DNA from: CBDBON01 sp965208395
Lineage (GTDB): Bacteria; Chloroflexota; Dehalococcoidia; Lucifugimonadales; CBDBON01
DNA length: 64,000 nucleotides
Assembly: GCA_965208395.1 (NCBI GenBank)
Contig: CBDBON010000001.1
Location: forward strand, 407,607 to 471,606
Reading direction: 5' to 3'
Shown: positions 15,887 through 23,935 of the stretch, piece by piece
Position numbering within the stretch: position 1 is the first letter of the stretch
Layout: every line of letters starts with the position of its first letter
The notes under the pieces: model-generated
The model's input: only the letters and a program-made list of their open reading frames with translations
Database searches by the model: none
Told to the model about the DNA's origin: nothing
Program-made: the position numbers and the translations under genes

Positions 15887-17332
15887 CTATATGTAGGCTT
15901 CGCTGCCGGCCCTCGCGATGGCCGCCGCCTGACGGACGTCCGAGCATGAGGCGCCTGTGGGGAACACCTTGCCCGGGTTGAATCTCAGGCCGGTCGCGAA
16001 GGCGGGCTTGAGCTTCGACATAGCCTCCATGTCGTCGTCCGTGAACATCAGGGGCATGTGCTCCTGCTTCTCCAGTCCGATGCCATGCTCGCCGGACAGC
16101 ACGCCGCCCGCCTCAACGCAGAGCTTCAGTATCTCTCCGCCAATCTCCATGACCTTCTCGGTGTCGCCCGGTCTGCGCTCGTCGAACAGTACGGAGGGAT
16201 GGAGGTTACCGTCGCCGGCGTGAAGCAGGTTCGCGATAGGGAACCCGCTCTCCCGGGATATCTCCTTGATCCTCGCCAGCACCTCTACCAGCTTGGTCCG
16301 CGGGATCGTGCCATCGGCCAGGTAGTAGTTGGGCGCCAGCCGGCCGAGAGCTCCCAGGACGCCCTTGCGTCCGGCCCACAGCCGTTCGCGCTCCTGCTCG
16401 TCGGTCGCGGTGCGGATCTCGAGAGAGTCGTACAGCCGGCAGATGCGTTCGATCTCCTCGACCTCCTCCTCGACCGACTCGACGAGGCCGTCCGCCTCGA
16501 CGAGCAGCACGGCGCCCGCGCCGGCCGGGTAGCCCGCGTGCACGGCCGGCTCGACGGCCTCTATGCAGATGTCGTCCATCATCTCGATGGCGGCGGGGAC
16601 GATACCAGCGCCGATTATCCCTGATACGGCGGCGCTGGCGTGGTCGAGCTCCTTGAAGACCGCCAGCAGCGTCTTCACCGCTTCGGGTCGGGTCAGCAGC
16701 CGGACGGCGACCTTGGTCACGATGCCGAGCGTTCCCTCCGAGCCGACCATCACGCCGCGCAGATCGTAACCGTGCCCGTCTCTCGTCTTGCCGCCGACCC
16801 ACTGGATCGATCCGTCGGCCAGCACCATCTCGAGTCCGAGCACGTGATTGGTGGTCACACCGTATGCGAGACAGTGCGGGCCGCCCGAGTTCTCAGCCAC
16901 GTTGCCGCCGATCGTGCATGCCTTCTGGCTGGAGGGATCGGGCGCGTAGTAGAGGCCGTACTTGGAGACGGCGTCGGTCAGGTCGATGTTGACGAGCCCA
17001 GGCTCGACCACCGCTATGCGGTTCTCGACGTCGATCTCCAGGATCCGGGTCATCCGCGTAAGGGGCATCAGGATGCCGCCGTGCTCGGCGACCGCGCCGC
17101 CGCTCAGGCCGGTGCCCGCGCCCCGCGCCACGATCGGGAGATCGTGGCGGCAGGCGATCCTGACCACCTCCGAGACCTCTTCCGCCGAGGCTGGAAGCAC
17201 GACGGCCGAGGGCAGCGCCTTGTCGACGGAGCCGTCATACTCGAAGACGATGAGATCGGCGTGGTCGTGAAGGACGTAGGCGTCGCCTACGACCGCCTGC
17301 AGCTCTTCGATGAGGGTGGGGTTAGACGTCAT
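15887..17332 (-). CDS. glcD: Glycolate oxidase catalytic FAD-linked subunit
   Basis: A 481-aa FAD-linked oxidase. The PCMH flavin-binding loop reads VARGAGTGLSGGA, with the second part GNVAENSGGPHCLAYGVTTNHVLGLE. The FAD-oxidase C-terminal domain shows NLLHAGDGNLHP and the SGEHGIGLEKQ motif with the catalytic histidine. The length matches GlcD of other bacteria. It is the first gene of the glcDEF-SDR operon. The promoter-like element at 17399-17439 points toward its ATG from 67 bp away. Confidence 0.95.
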   Translation of the reverse strand: MTSNPTLIEELQAVVGDAYVLHDHADLIVFEYDGSVDKALPSAVVLPASAEEVSEVVRIACRHDLPIVARGAGTGLSGGAVAEHGGILMPLTRMTRILEIDVENRIAVVEPGLVNIDLTDAVSKYGLYYAPDPSSQKACTIGGNVAENSGGPHCLAYGVTTNHVLGLEMVLADGSIQWVGGKTRDGHGYDLRGVMVGSEGTLGIVTKVAVRLLTRPEAVKTLLAVFKELDHASAAVSGIIGAGIVPAAIEMMDDICIEAVEPAVHAGYPAGAGAVLLVEADGLVESVEEEVEEIERICRLYDSLEIRTATDEQERERLWAGRKGVLGALGRLAPNYYLADGTIPRTKLVEVLARIKEISRESGFPIANLLHAGDGNLHPSVLFDERRPGDTEKVMEIGGEILKLCVEAGGVLSGEHGIGLEKQEHMPLMFTDDDMEAMSKLKPAFATGLRFNPGKVFPTGASCSDVRQAAAIARAGSEAYI

Positions 17333-17398
17333 GGTATCGGGTCATCATCATAGTTGACGGGGGTATGGGGCGGCAACCTGTATCTGTGCCAACCTGGG

Positions 17399-17439
17399 CC
17401 CTATATATTATGTGCGTCAAAGTGGGACAAAGTGCGACA
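17399..17439 (-). promoter_or_regulatory. Shared TGTCSC-TGACGC-TATATA element upstream of glcD
   Basis: Read on the minus strand it has TGTCGC, TGTCCC and TGACGC at exact 10-bp steps, followed by an AT-rich ACATAATATATAGGG. Twenty-one consecutive bases (17399-17419) are identical to 41130-41150, where the element faces the cadherin gene. In both places it points at the next gene start. TGTCCC with 16 bp to TATATA could act as a promoter; the upstream repeats look like operator sites. No other gene lies in the 303 bp between glcD and hisC. Confidence 0.45.
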
Positions 17440-17559
17440 TTTCGATGGCCGGGAAAGGAGGTCAGGAGCCGGGGCCTCCATACTCCTGCGCTCCCTGGTC
17501 GCAACACTACTATAGCACAGACGTTCGCGGGGTCAATCGGGTGGTAGATTCAGATAGGG

Positions 17560-17584
17560 CCTTCGACAGGCTCAGGCCGAACGG
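17560..17584. repeat. Dispersed repeat, type B
   Basis: CCTTCGACAGGCTCAGGCCG continues to AACGG. Related copies are at 18723-18747, 36425-36456 (variant), 40894-40934 (two partial copies) and 46623-46640 (partial). This one is intergenic, downstream of hisC. Confidence 0.5.
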
Positions 17585-17635
17585 GGAGGACGACTTTCCT
17601 GCATTACAATTGAAAAGGCCCCTGGCGTTTGGTAG

Positions 17636-18757
17636 TCAGACGATTCGGCGGAGAGCGGCTACGAAGGCGTCGTTCTGGTCGGGCGTTCCGATCGACACCC
17701 TGAAGCAGTCATCGAGCCTCTCCGATCCGGGCAGGCGAACGAAGATGCCGCGCTTGGCCAGGCCTTCGAAGATGTCTCGAGCCCGCCCGCCGTCCATCTG
17801 GCAGAGCATGAAGTTGCCCTTGGAGGGCCATGGCGTCAGGCCGGGCATACTTTCCAGGAGCGAGAAGAGGCGAGCTCTCTCTTCGACGATGGCCTGGACC
17901 CTGGCTAGCAGGGCGTCAGCGTCTTCGAGAGACGCGATCACGGCGGCCTCCGCGATAGAGCTGAGGTTGTAGGGTATCTTGACGGCCATGAGGGCATCGA
18001 CGACATCGGGATAGGCCAGCGCGTAGCCGACCCGGAGACCGGCGATGCCGGCCCATTTGCTCATCGTTCGCAGGACCACCAGGTTGTCTCGCTCGGCCAA
18101 CAGCGCCGATAGGGACTGGCCGTGGAACTCGAAGTAGGCCTCGTCGACCACGACAAGCGGTCCCGAATCCAGCAACGCACGCACCTGCTCTTCGGATGCG
18201 GGATTGCCGGTGGGGTTGTTGGGGGAGTTGACGAAGATGATCTTCGTGTTCGGCCCGACTGCTGCTTCCACCGACCGTACGTCGATCTCGAACCGCTCGT
18301 CTCTGGGGACTGAGATGAGATGCGCCCCGGCCACGCCGGCGCAGAAGCGGTACATTCCAAAGGTCGGATCACACTCGATCACGGAGTCGCCGGGATCGAC
18401 GAAGACGCGAAACAGTAGGTCGATCAGCTCTCCGCTGCCGGAGCCGAGGACGATGTTGGAGGGGTCGAGTCCGACGTAACCGGAGAGAGCATCCCGGACC
18501 CTGCGCTGCATGGGGTCCGGGTAGAGGTGCAACGGGCCGGAGGCGATGGCCCTTGCGACGGCGGGAGAAGGCCCGTAGGGGTTCTCGTTCGCATTCAGCC
18601 TGATGATCCGGTCTTCGGACACGCCGGCGCGGCGCGCGAGCACTTCCGGCGGGTCCACCGAAGCAAACCTTCCCGCAGACGCTAGATGCGGACGGATCAG
18701 CCGTCCTACGGCTGGTCCTGGTCCTTCCACAGGCTCAGGGCGAACGGGTCCAGGCAT
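17636..18757 (-). CDS. hisC: Histidinol-phosphate aminotransferase
   Basis: A 373-aa fold-type I PLP aminotransferase that converts imidazole-acetol phosphate to histidinol phosphate in histidine biosynthesis; many homologues also use aromatic substrates. LNANENPYGPSP is the N-terminal substrate-binding segment, FVNSPNNPTGNP and VVDEAYFEF bind PLP, and RTMSKWAGIAGLRVGY carries the Schiff-base lysine. The ATG is 3 bp after the stop of the preceding gene. The first 12 residues (MPGPVRPEPVEG) are encoded by a dispersed type-B repeat and are probably not native; translation might start later. It is the last gene of the operon that begins at 23718. Confidence 0.88.
   Translation of the reverse strand: MPGPVRPEPVEGPGPAVGRLIRPHLASAGRFASVDPPEVLARRAGVSEDRIIRLNANENPYGPSPAVARAIASGPLHLYPDPMQRRVRDALSGYVGLDPSNIVLGSGSGELIDLLFRVFVDPGDSVIECDPTFGMYRFCAGVAGAHLISVPRDERFEIDVRSVEAAVGPNTKIIFVNSPNNPTGNPASEEQVRALLDSGPLVVVDEAYFEFHGQSLSALLAERDNLVVLRTMSKWAGIAGLRVGYALAYPDVVDALMAVKIPYNLSSIAEAAVIASLEDADALLARVQAIVEERARLFSLLESMPGLTPWPSKGNFMLCQMDGGRARDIFEGLAKRGIFVRLPGSERLDDCFRVSIGTPDQNDAFVAALRRIV
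18723..18747. repeat. Type-B repeat within the hisC start region
   Basis: CCTTCCACAGGCTCAGGGCG continues to AACGG and is homologous to the repeat at 17560-17584. It encodes residues 4-12 of the long form of HisC. Confidence 0.5.
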
Positions 18758-18760
18758 CGT

Positions 18761-20140
18761 CTAGTGTCCTGAGGCGGATGGAGAGCCAGTGGATTCCTGC
18801 TCTCGCGGGAGTGACGAATGGAGTGTCGGGAAGGAAGGATTGCCGTCTGCATCTCTTCCGATCCCTTTGTACTCGAACCCCAGCCTGCGCATCTCACCGG
18901 CGTCCAGAGCGTTGCGGCCGTCGAACAGAAACCGGGGAGGACGCATGCAGCGAGCGAGGTCCTTCCAGTCCGCGGCGACGATCTGTCTCCACTCGGTCAG
19001 CACTACCATCGCCTGCGCCCGGTCTCCGGCCTCGACCGGGTCATCAACCAGGCGGACCGCCGGAGGCAGGTGCGTCCGGGCCGTGTCGTTCGCCTCTGGA
19101 TCGAACGCCCTCACATCGGCGCCCTCGTCCACGAGCGCCTTGATCAGATCGAGGGACGGCGCGTCGCGCACGTCGTCGGTTTCCGGCTTGAACGCTAGGC
19201 CAAGAACGCCGATTCTGAGCCCGTCGATTATGCCGTTGAAACGCCTGCGAAGCGCGTGCAGGGGCAAGAGCCTCTGACGGTTGTTGACGTTTATGACCGA
19301 GCGGAGCAGCTCGACGCTGACGTCGCTGGTCAGGCCCAGATGGTCGAGCGCCCGTACATCCTTTGGGAAGCAGGAGCCTCCGTACCCCACGCCGGCGTAG
19401 ATACGGCTGCCGGTCCTCGCATCCATCGCGAGGCCCTCGCTCACCGTATCGATAGAGGCTCCCACCCTGTCGCACAGGGACGCCATCTCGTTGATGAAGG
19501 AGATCCTCGTCGCCAGGAAGGCGTTGCTCGCGTATTTGATCATCTCGGCGCTGGAGATGTCGGTTATCAGGTAGGGCGCCTCGATTCCCGCGTGCATCTC
19601 CCTGACGACCGCGACTGAGCTCGCATCTCCGGGCTCCGCTCCGATCACGATCCGGTCGGGCGATCTCCAGTCCTCGACCGCCCGGCCCTCTCGGAGAAAC
19701 TCCGGGTTGGAGACGTAGGCGAGACCAGCCCCTCTCAGGTCCTTCTCGACGATGCGCTGACCGGTGCCGGGAGGGACGGTGCTCTTCATCGCCACCACGA
19801 GCCTCTGGGGACTCTTTGAAATGACCCAGGATACTGCCGACCTCACCTGCCTCAGGTCCGCCGCTCCGCTCTCCGTCGGCGGCGTCCCCGTGGCGATCAG
19901 GGCGACGTCGCCGAGGGATTCGGACACGTCGTCGCGATGGAGGAACCTCAGGTTTCCCTCGGATATCGCCGCAGCCACCATCGGCTCCAGGCCGGGCTCG
20001 TATGCCGGAATGCGGCCGGCCTGAAGGAGCCGGACTCGGTCCCGGTCTATGTCGACGCCGAGCAGGTCGTGACCGGCCCTCGCAAGCCCGGCGGCCGCGA
20101 CCATTCCCACATATCCGAGTCCTACTACGGTGATCTTCAA
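18761..20140 (-). CDS. ugd: UDP-glucose 6-dehydrogenase
   Basis: A 459-aa nucleotide-sugar dehydrogenase that oxidises UDP-glucose to UDP-glucuronate in two NAD-dependent steps, supplying capsule or exopolysaccharide precursors. It shows the N-terminal KITVVGLGYVGMVAAAGLA, KSTVPPGT, SNPEFLREG and the catalytic cysteine Cys257 in GYGGSCFPKD, then GLAFKPETDDVRDAPS. The last 20 or so residues are encoded by a dispersed type-A repeat and look like an extension beyond the native end. It lies 24 bp after the DUF255 gene and 3 bp before hisC. A related UDP-sugar dehydrogenase activity is possible. Confidence 0.9.
   Translation of the reverse strand: MKITVVGLGYVGMVAAAGLARAGHDLLGVDIDRDRVRLLQAGRIPAYEPGLEPMVAAAISEGNLRFLHRDDVSESLGDVALIATGTPPTESGAADLRQVRSAVSWVISKSPQRLVVAMKSTVPPGTGQRIVEKDLRGAGLAYVSNPEFLREGRAVEDWRSPDRIVIGAEPGDASSVAVVREMHAGIEAPYLITDISSAEMIKYASNAFLATRISFINEMASLCDRVGASIDTVSEGLAMDARTGSRIYAGVGYGGSCFPKDVRALDHLGLTSDVSVELLRSVINVNNRQRLLPLHALRRRFNGIIDGLRIGVLGLAFKPETDDVRDAPSLDLIKALVDEGADVRAFDPEANDTARTHLPPAVRLVDDPVEAGDRAQAMVVLTEWRQIVAADWKDLARCMRPPRFLFDGRNALDAGEMRRLGFEYKGIGRDADGNPSFPTLHSSLPREQESTGSPSASGH
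18790..18821. repeat. Type-A repeat within the 3' end of ugd
   Basis: TGGATTCCTGCTCTCGCGGG continues to AGTGACGAATGG and contains the inverted repeat CTCTCGCGGGAG-like core. It is related to the copy at 5566-5591. Here it is translated as the C-terminal tail of the dehydrogenase. Confidence 0.45.
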
Positions 20141-20164
20141 CTCGCCAACACGGTATGAGCAGTC

Positions 20165-22213
20165 CTACTCCGCAAGCTGGGCGGCCAGGGCCGCGGGCTC
20201 CGTCACCGGCAGATTGCAGACGTAGTTCCGGCATACGTACACCGTTGGACGGCCGCCGATACGGCTCTTTTCCCGCAACAAGGGTAATGTGGACTCCGAC
20301 TCGTCTGATGGCCCTGTGGCCTCCGCGCCGCTGCCGACGAGTAGGCGATTTGGCAGGTAGCTTCTATGGACCTCGGCCAACAGCGCCCCGGTCGCCTGAT
20401 CGGCGGGGTCGCCAATCACCACTATCTCCTTGACCGTGGACAGGTAGAAGTCGAGCGCGCACAGCCAATGTCCGGCGCCGGTCGGGAAGCGGGTCGCCAG
20501 CTCGCGCACCGACCTCAGAGCAGAAGCGGCCCTGCGCCGGTACTCATCGTCCCCCGACAGTATCGCCAGCCTGAGCAGGACGTCGGTCGCCATCGAGCTT
20601 CCCGAGGGCACGGCGTTGTCGGAGACATCGCGCGGCCTCACGATCAACTCCTCATGGTCCCTCCCCGTGTCGTACATCTGCCCGGAGGCGTCGTCCCAGA
20701 ACAGGTCGATCATCTCCTCTCCGAGAGATACGGCCTCAAGGAGCCACTCGTCGTCGAACGTCACCTCGTGGAGGGCAATCAGCCCGTCGATGAGGAATGC
20801 GTAGTCCTCCAGGTAGGCGCGCAGCTTGGCCTCTCCGTCCCTGTAGGTGCGCAGCAGGCGACCATCCTTTCTCAGGTGGGAGAGTATGAATTTCGCGTTT
20901 TGGTTAGCCGCCTGGGCATAGTCGGCGCGGCCCAGAACCGCCGCCGCCTCCGCGAATCCCCGGAGCATCATGCCGTTCCAGGACGTCAGTATCTTGTCGT
21001 CCAGGCCAGGAGCGACCCGCCTGCTCCTCGCCTCTAGGAGCCTGGGCTTCGACCGCTCCACCAGTCGCCCGAGGGCCTCGTCATCGACGCCGAGCTCCCT
21101 GGCGCCGTCCCGGACGTGGAGGATCGACCGCCCCTCGAAGTTGCCTTCCCGCGTGACGCCGTAGTACAGGTTGATCAGCCGACCATCCTCTTCGCCGAGG
21201 ATGTCCACGATCTCTTCCGGACGCCATACGAAGAACTTGCCCTCCACGCCCTCGCTGTCAGCGTCCTGTGCCGAATAGAAACCGCCGTCCGGATCTGTCA
21301 TCTCTCTGCGGACGTAGTCGAGAGTCTCCTCCACGACTCGCCTGTAGAGATCCTTTCCGGTCACCTGGTAGGCATGCAGGTATAGCTTTACCAGAAGAGC
21401 GTTGTCATACAGCATCTTTTCGAAGTGGGGCACCAGCCAGTAGGTATCGGTTGAGTAGCGGTGGAAACCGCCGCCTATCTGGTCGTAGATTCCCCCGTTG
21501 GCCATCCGATCCAGCGTCAGCTCCACCATGTCGAGCGCGTCGGGGTCCTGGACGCGCTGGTAGTAGCGGAGCAGGAACTCGTAGGTCATCGGCTGGGGGA
21601 ACTTCGGCTGCAGGCCGACCCCTCCGTGCCTGTCGTCGAACTGGCTGGCGATGGCCCGGTAGGCTTGGCCGAGCACCTCGGTAGTCAGCGGCTCGAGGCT
21701 GTGGACCGGGAGTGACACCTGCTCCATCCTCTGGATGAGCTGGGTGGTCGTTCTGACCACGTCGCCCCGGTTCTCGCGGTAGGCGCGCGCAATAGCCTCG
21801 ACGACCTTCGGGAAGCCCGGCATTCCCCTTCGGTCCTCGGGGGGGAAGTAGGTGCCGCCGTAGAAGGGTTTGCCTTCTGGCGTAAGAAAGACGGTCATGG
21901 GCCATCCGCCATGTCCCGTCATCGCCTGAACGGCCATCATGTAGATCGAGTCGATGTCCGGCCGCTCCTCGCGGTCGACCTTGATGCAGACGAAGTTGTC
22001 GTTCATCAACTTCGCGATGTGGGGATCCTCGAACGACTCCCGCTCCATGACGTGACACCAGTGGCATGCCGAGTATCCGACGCTCAACAGGATGGGCATC
22101 TCCTCCGAGCGCGCCCGGTCCAGCGCCTCCGGTCCCCAGGGGTGCCAGTCAACCGGGTTGTGGGCGTGCTGGAGGAGGTAGGGGCTGGTCTCGTGAATCA
22201 GTCGGTTGGGCAT
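20165..22213 (-). CDS. DUF255/YyaL-type thioredoxin-domain protein
   Basis: A 682-aa protein of the DUF255 (YyaL, spermatogenesis-associated protein 20) family. The N-terminal thioredoxin-like domain starts NRLIHETSPYLLQHAHNPVDWHPW and has the redox motif CHWC in YSACHWCHVMERESF. A central GGWPMTVFLTPEGKPFYGGTYFPP follows, and the remaining 500 residues form an alpha/alpha-barrel resembling N-acylglucosamine epimerases (YDQIGGGFHRYSTD, LTSWNGMM). The biochemical role of the family is not known. It follows the candidate selenoprotein gene by 14 bp, so two thioredoxin-fold proteins are made from one operon. Confidence 0.9.
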   Translation of the reverse strand: MPNRLIHETSPYLLQHAHNPVDWHPWGPEALDRARSEEMPILLSVGYSACHWCHVMERESFEDPHIAKLMNDNFVCIKVDREERPDIDSIYMMAVQAMTGHGGWPMTVFLTPEGKPFYGGTYFPPEDRRGMPGFPKVVEAIARAYRENRGDVVRTTTQLIQRMEQVSLPVHSLEPLTTEVLGQAYRAIASQFDDRHGGVGLQPKFPQPMTYEFLLRYYQRVQDPDALDMVELTLDRMANGGIYDQIGGGFHRYSTDTYWLVPHFEKMLYDNALLVKLYLHAYQVTGKDLYRRVVEETLDYVRREMTDPDGGFYSAQDADSEGVEGKFFVWRPEEIVDILGEEDGRLINLYYGVTREGNFEGRSILHVRDGARELGVDDEALGRLVERSKPRLLEARSRRVAPGLDDKILTSWNGMMLRGFAEAAAVLGRADYAQAANQNAKFILSHLRKDGRLLRTYRDGEAKLRAYLEDYAFLIDGLIALHEVTFDDEWLLEAVSLGEEMIDLFWDDASGQMYDTGRDHEELIVRPRDVSDNAVPSGSSMATDVLLRLAILSGDDEYRRRAASALRSVRELATRFPTGAGHWLCALDFYLSTVKEIVVIGDPADQATGALLAEVHRSYLPNRLLVGSGAEATGPSDESESTLPLLREKSRIGGRPTVYVCRNYVCNLPVTEPAALAAQLAE

Positions 22214-22227
22214 GGCTTATTGGCGTC

Positions 22228-23718
22228 CTAGAGGCCCGTGATCTCCAGTGTGGTCACGAGACGCGACTCGAGATCGGCCACTCGTATGGCGTGATTGTTC
22301 GTGTCGGCTATGTACATGCTGCCGTTCGCTATGCTGAGTCCTCCCGGCTCGTGGAACTGCGCTGACGCGCCGGTCCCGTCCTGTCTTCCGACCTCCCCGC
22401 TGCCCAGGAAGGTAGTCGCGCTCCTGGTGACGGGCAGTATGCGCTTGATCTTGTTGTTGTAGGTGTCGGTGATGAACAGCTCACCGTCCCGGATGTCGAT
22501 TCCGAGGGGGTGCTGGAGCCGGACCTGGTTGCCGAGGCCGTCCACGTCGCCGAAGGTGAACAGGTCCTCTCCCACGATGGTAGATACTCGTCCGGTCTCG
22601 GCCAGGTCGGCGGTGCGGACGGCGCTGGTCTCGCTGTCGGTGAAGTAGAGCCTTGCGCCGTCTGAGACGATGCCGCTGGGCTGCGCGAGCTGCGCGAAGT
22701 CGAGAGGACCGTCGACTATCCGCTCACGGCCGCTTCCCGCGTGGGGCCGGACCTCGCCGGTGTCCAGGTGGAGCCTCCAGAGCTGGTGGAACCCGGCCAT
22801 CGCGATGTAAAGGACGCCGTCGTCCAGCGCGAGGTCCCAGGGGGAGTTGAGCGTCGTCGAAAGGCCCGGGCCGCCCGCGTGGAACATGGGAGCCTGCTCG
22901 CCTGTCCCGGCGACCGTCTCCAGACGCTGGCTGCTCAGGTCAGCGCGTCTCACGGCGTGGTTCTTCGTGTCGGCTATGTACAGCGTCCCGCCGTCGAGCG
23001 CCATGCCCTGCGGGTCGTTCAGGGCGGCGTCGCCGAAGCTGCCGTCCTCGAATGCCTTCTCGCCCGATCCGATACAGTCGACGACGCGTCCGTCCGTCGA
23101 GCAGACCAGCACGCGGTTATGGTTCGAGTCGGCTATGAACAGCCGGTCCGATTCGGCGTCGGCCAGGATCTTGCCGGGGAAGGAGAGGGGTCGCTCCCTC
23201 TCTTTTTCATGCTCCAACTTGAACCTCAGAGGCCGTCGGTCCAGCAGACCCTCCTCGTCGAACTCGGCAATCATCTGCTTCAGCAGACTGTCGAAGACCT
23301 CGAGCCTGATCTCACCCTCGTGCTTGCCGACCACCCTGCCTTCCGGGTCGAGGAACATCAGAGTCGGCCAGGCGCGGCAACCGTACTCCTGCCATACCCT
23401 GAAGTCGGCGTCATTGACTACCGGATGCTCGATCTCGTACCGCAGGACGGCCTTTCGGACGTTGGCCGTCTCCTTTTCGGCAGGGAACTTTGCTGAGTGA
23501 ACGCCGACCACGGCGAGCTCCGCCGGGTATCTTCGCTCCAGTTCCCGCAACTGCGGGAATACGTGCATGCAGTTGATTCAGCAGTAGGTCCAGAAGTCCA
23601 GTATGACGATCTTTCCGCGCAGGTCTCGAAGGCTGATCGGGCTATCCGTGTTAAGCCAGTCGAGACCTGGGGGGAAGTCGGGGGCGTTTACCTTACCTTT
23701 ATAGCGTCTTGGGCTCAT
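22228..23718 (-). CDS. Thioredoxin-like/NHL-repeat protein, probable selenoprotein (Sec47)
   Basis: A 496-aa NHLRC2-like protein read from ATG 23718 (preceded by GGGAGGAG) through an in-frame TGA at 23578-23580. Before the TGA the translation is family-typical: FPPGLDWLNTDSPISLRDLR, then KIVILDFWTYC. After it come INCMHVFPQLREL and the rest of the thioredoxin fold. Homologues read WTYCCINCMH, so the TGA replaces the first Cys of the CxxC motif and the product would have U47-I-N-C50. A hairpin suited to a bacterial SECIS lies 18 nt downstream. Residues after about 150 form NHL beta-propeller repeats (IADSNHNRVLV, IADTKNHAVRR, ITDTYNNKIKR, IADTNNHAIRV). Without recoding, translation could only restart at the ATG at 23568, which would lose the redox motif. 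A nonsense mutation is the alternative. First gene of a four-gene operon. Confidence 0.85.
23542..23559 (-). promoter_or_regulatory. Candidate bSECIS hairpin
   Basis: On the minus strand TTCCCGC-AGTT-GCGGGAA forms a perfect 7-bp stem with a 4-nt loop. The loop starts 26 nt after the UGA and has G as its second base. A small apical loop with an early G, about 16-37 nt downstream of UGA, is the published consensus for bacterial SECIS elements. It also encodes conserved protein sequence, so chance pairing must be considered. Confidence 0.65.
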
Positions 23719-23761
23719 CGTCTCCTCCCGGGGCGGCGTCCTTATCCTGCGCTACTGTGAC

Positions 23762-23787
23762 TACTTTACAGCCACTACTTTACAGCC
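23762..23787. repeat. Short direct repeat
   Basis: CTACTTTACAGCC occurs twice in tandem, separated by a single A, in the intergenic region between the divergent selenoprotein operon and the transporter genes. It is a possible regulator site or a simple duplication. Confidence 0.3.
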
Positions 23788-23855
23788 GGCACATCTTCTT
23801 GAAAAGGAGCAGTTGAGAGCAAACTCTGGAGGAGCGGCGCAATCTGGTGCGGTGG

Positions 23856-23884
23856 TTGACACCATTGACATCTTGCTCTAGACT
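23856..23884 (+). promoter_or_regulatory. Promoter of the ABC transporter/catabolic cluster
   Basis: A perfect TTGACA (23856-23861) and TAGACT (23879-23884) are separated by 17 bp, 51 bp before the start codon of the binding-protein gene. This is one of the best sigma-70-like promoters in the window. Confidence 0.7.
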
Positions 23885-23935
23885 TTCGCCCCATCGGAGC
23901 CGGATCTGAATTCAGAACAGTCAGGATGGTCTGCC

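Noticed and set aside
22228..23568. A shorter protein starting at ATG 23568.
   Set aside because: It would lack the thioredoxin strand and redox Cys; the upstream frame matches the family and has the strong ribosome-binding site.
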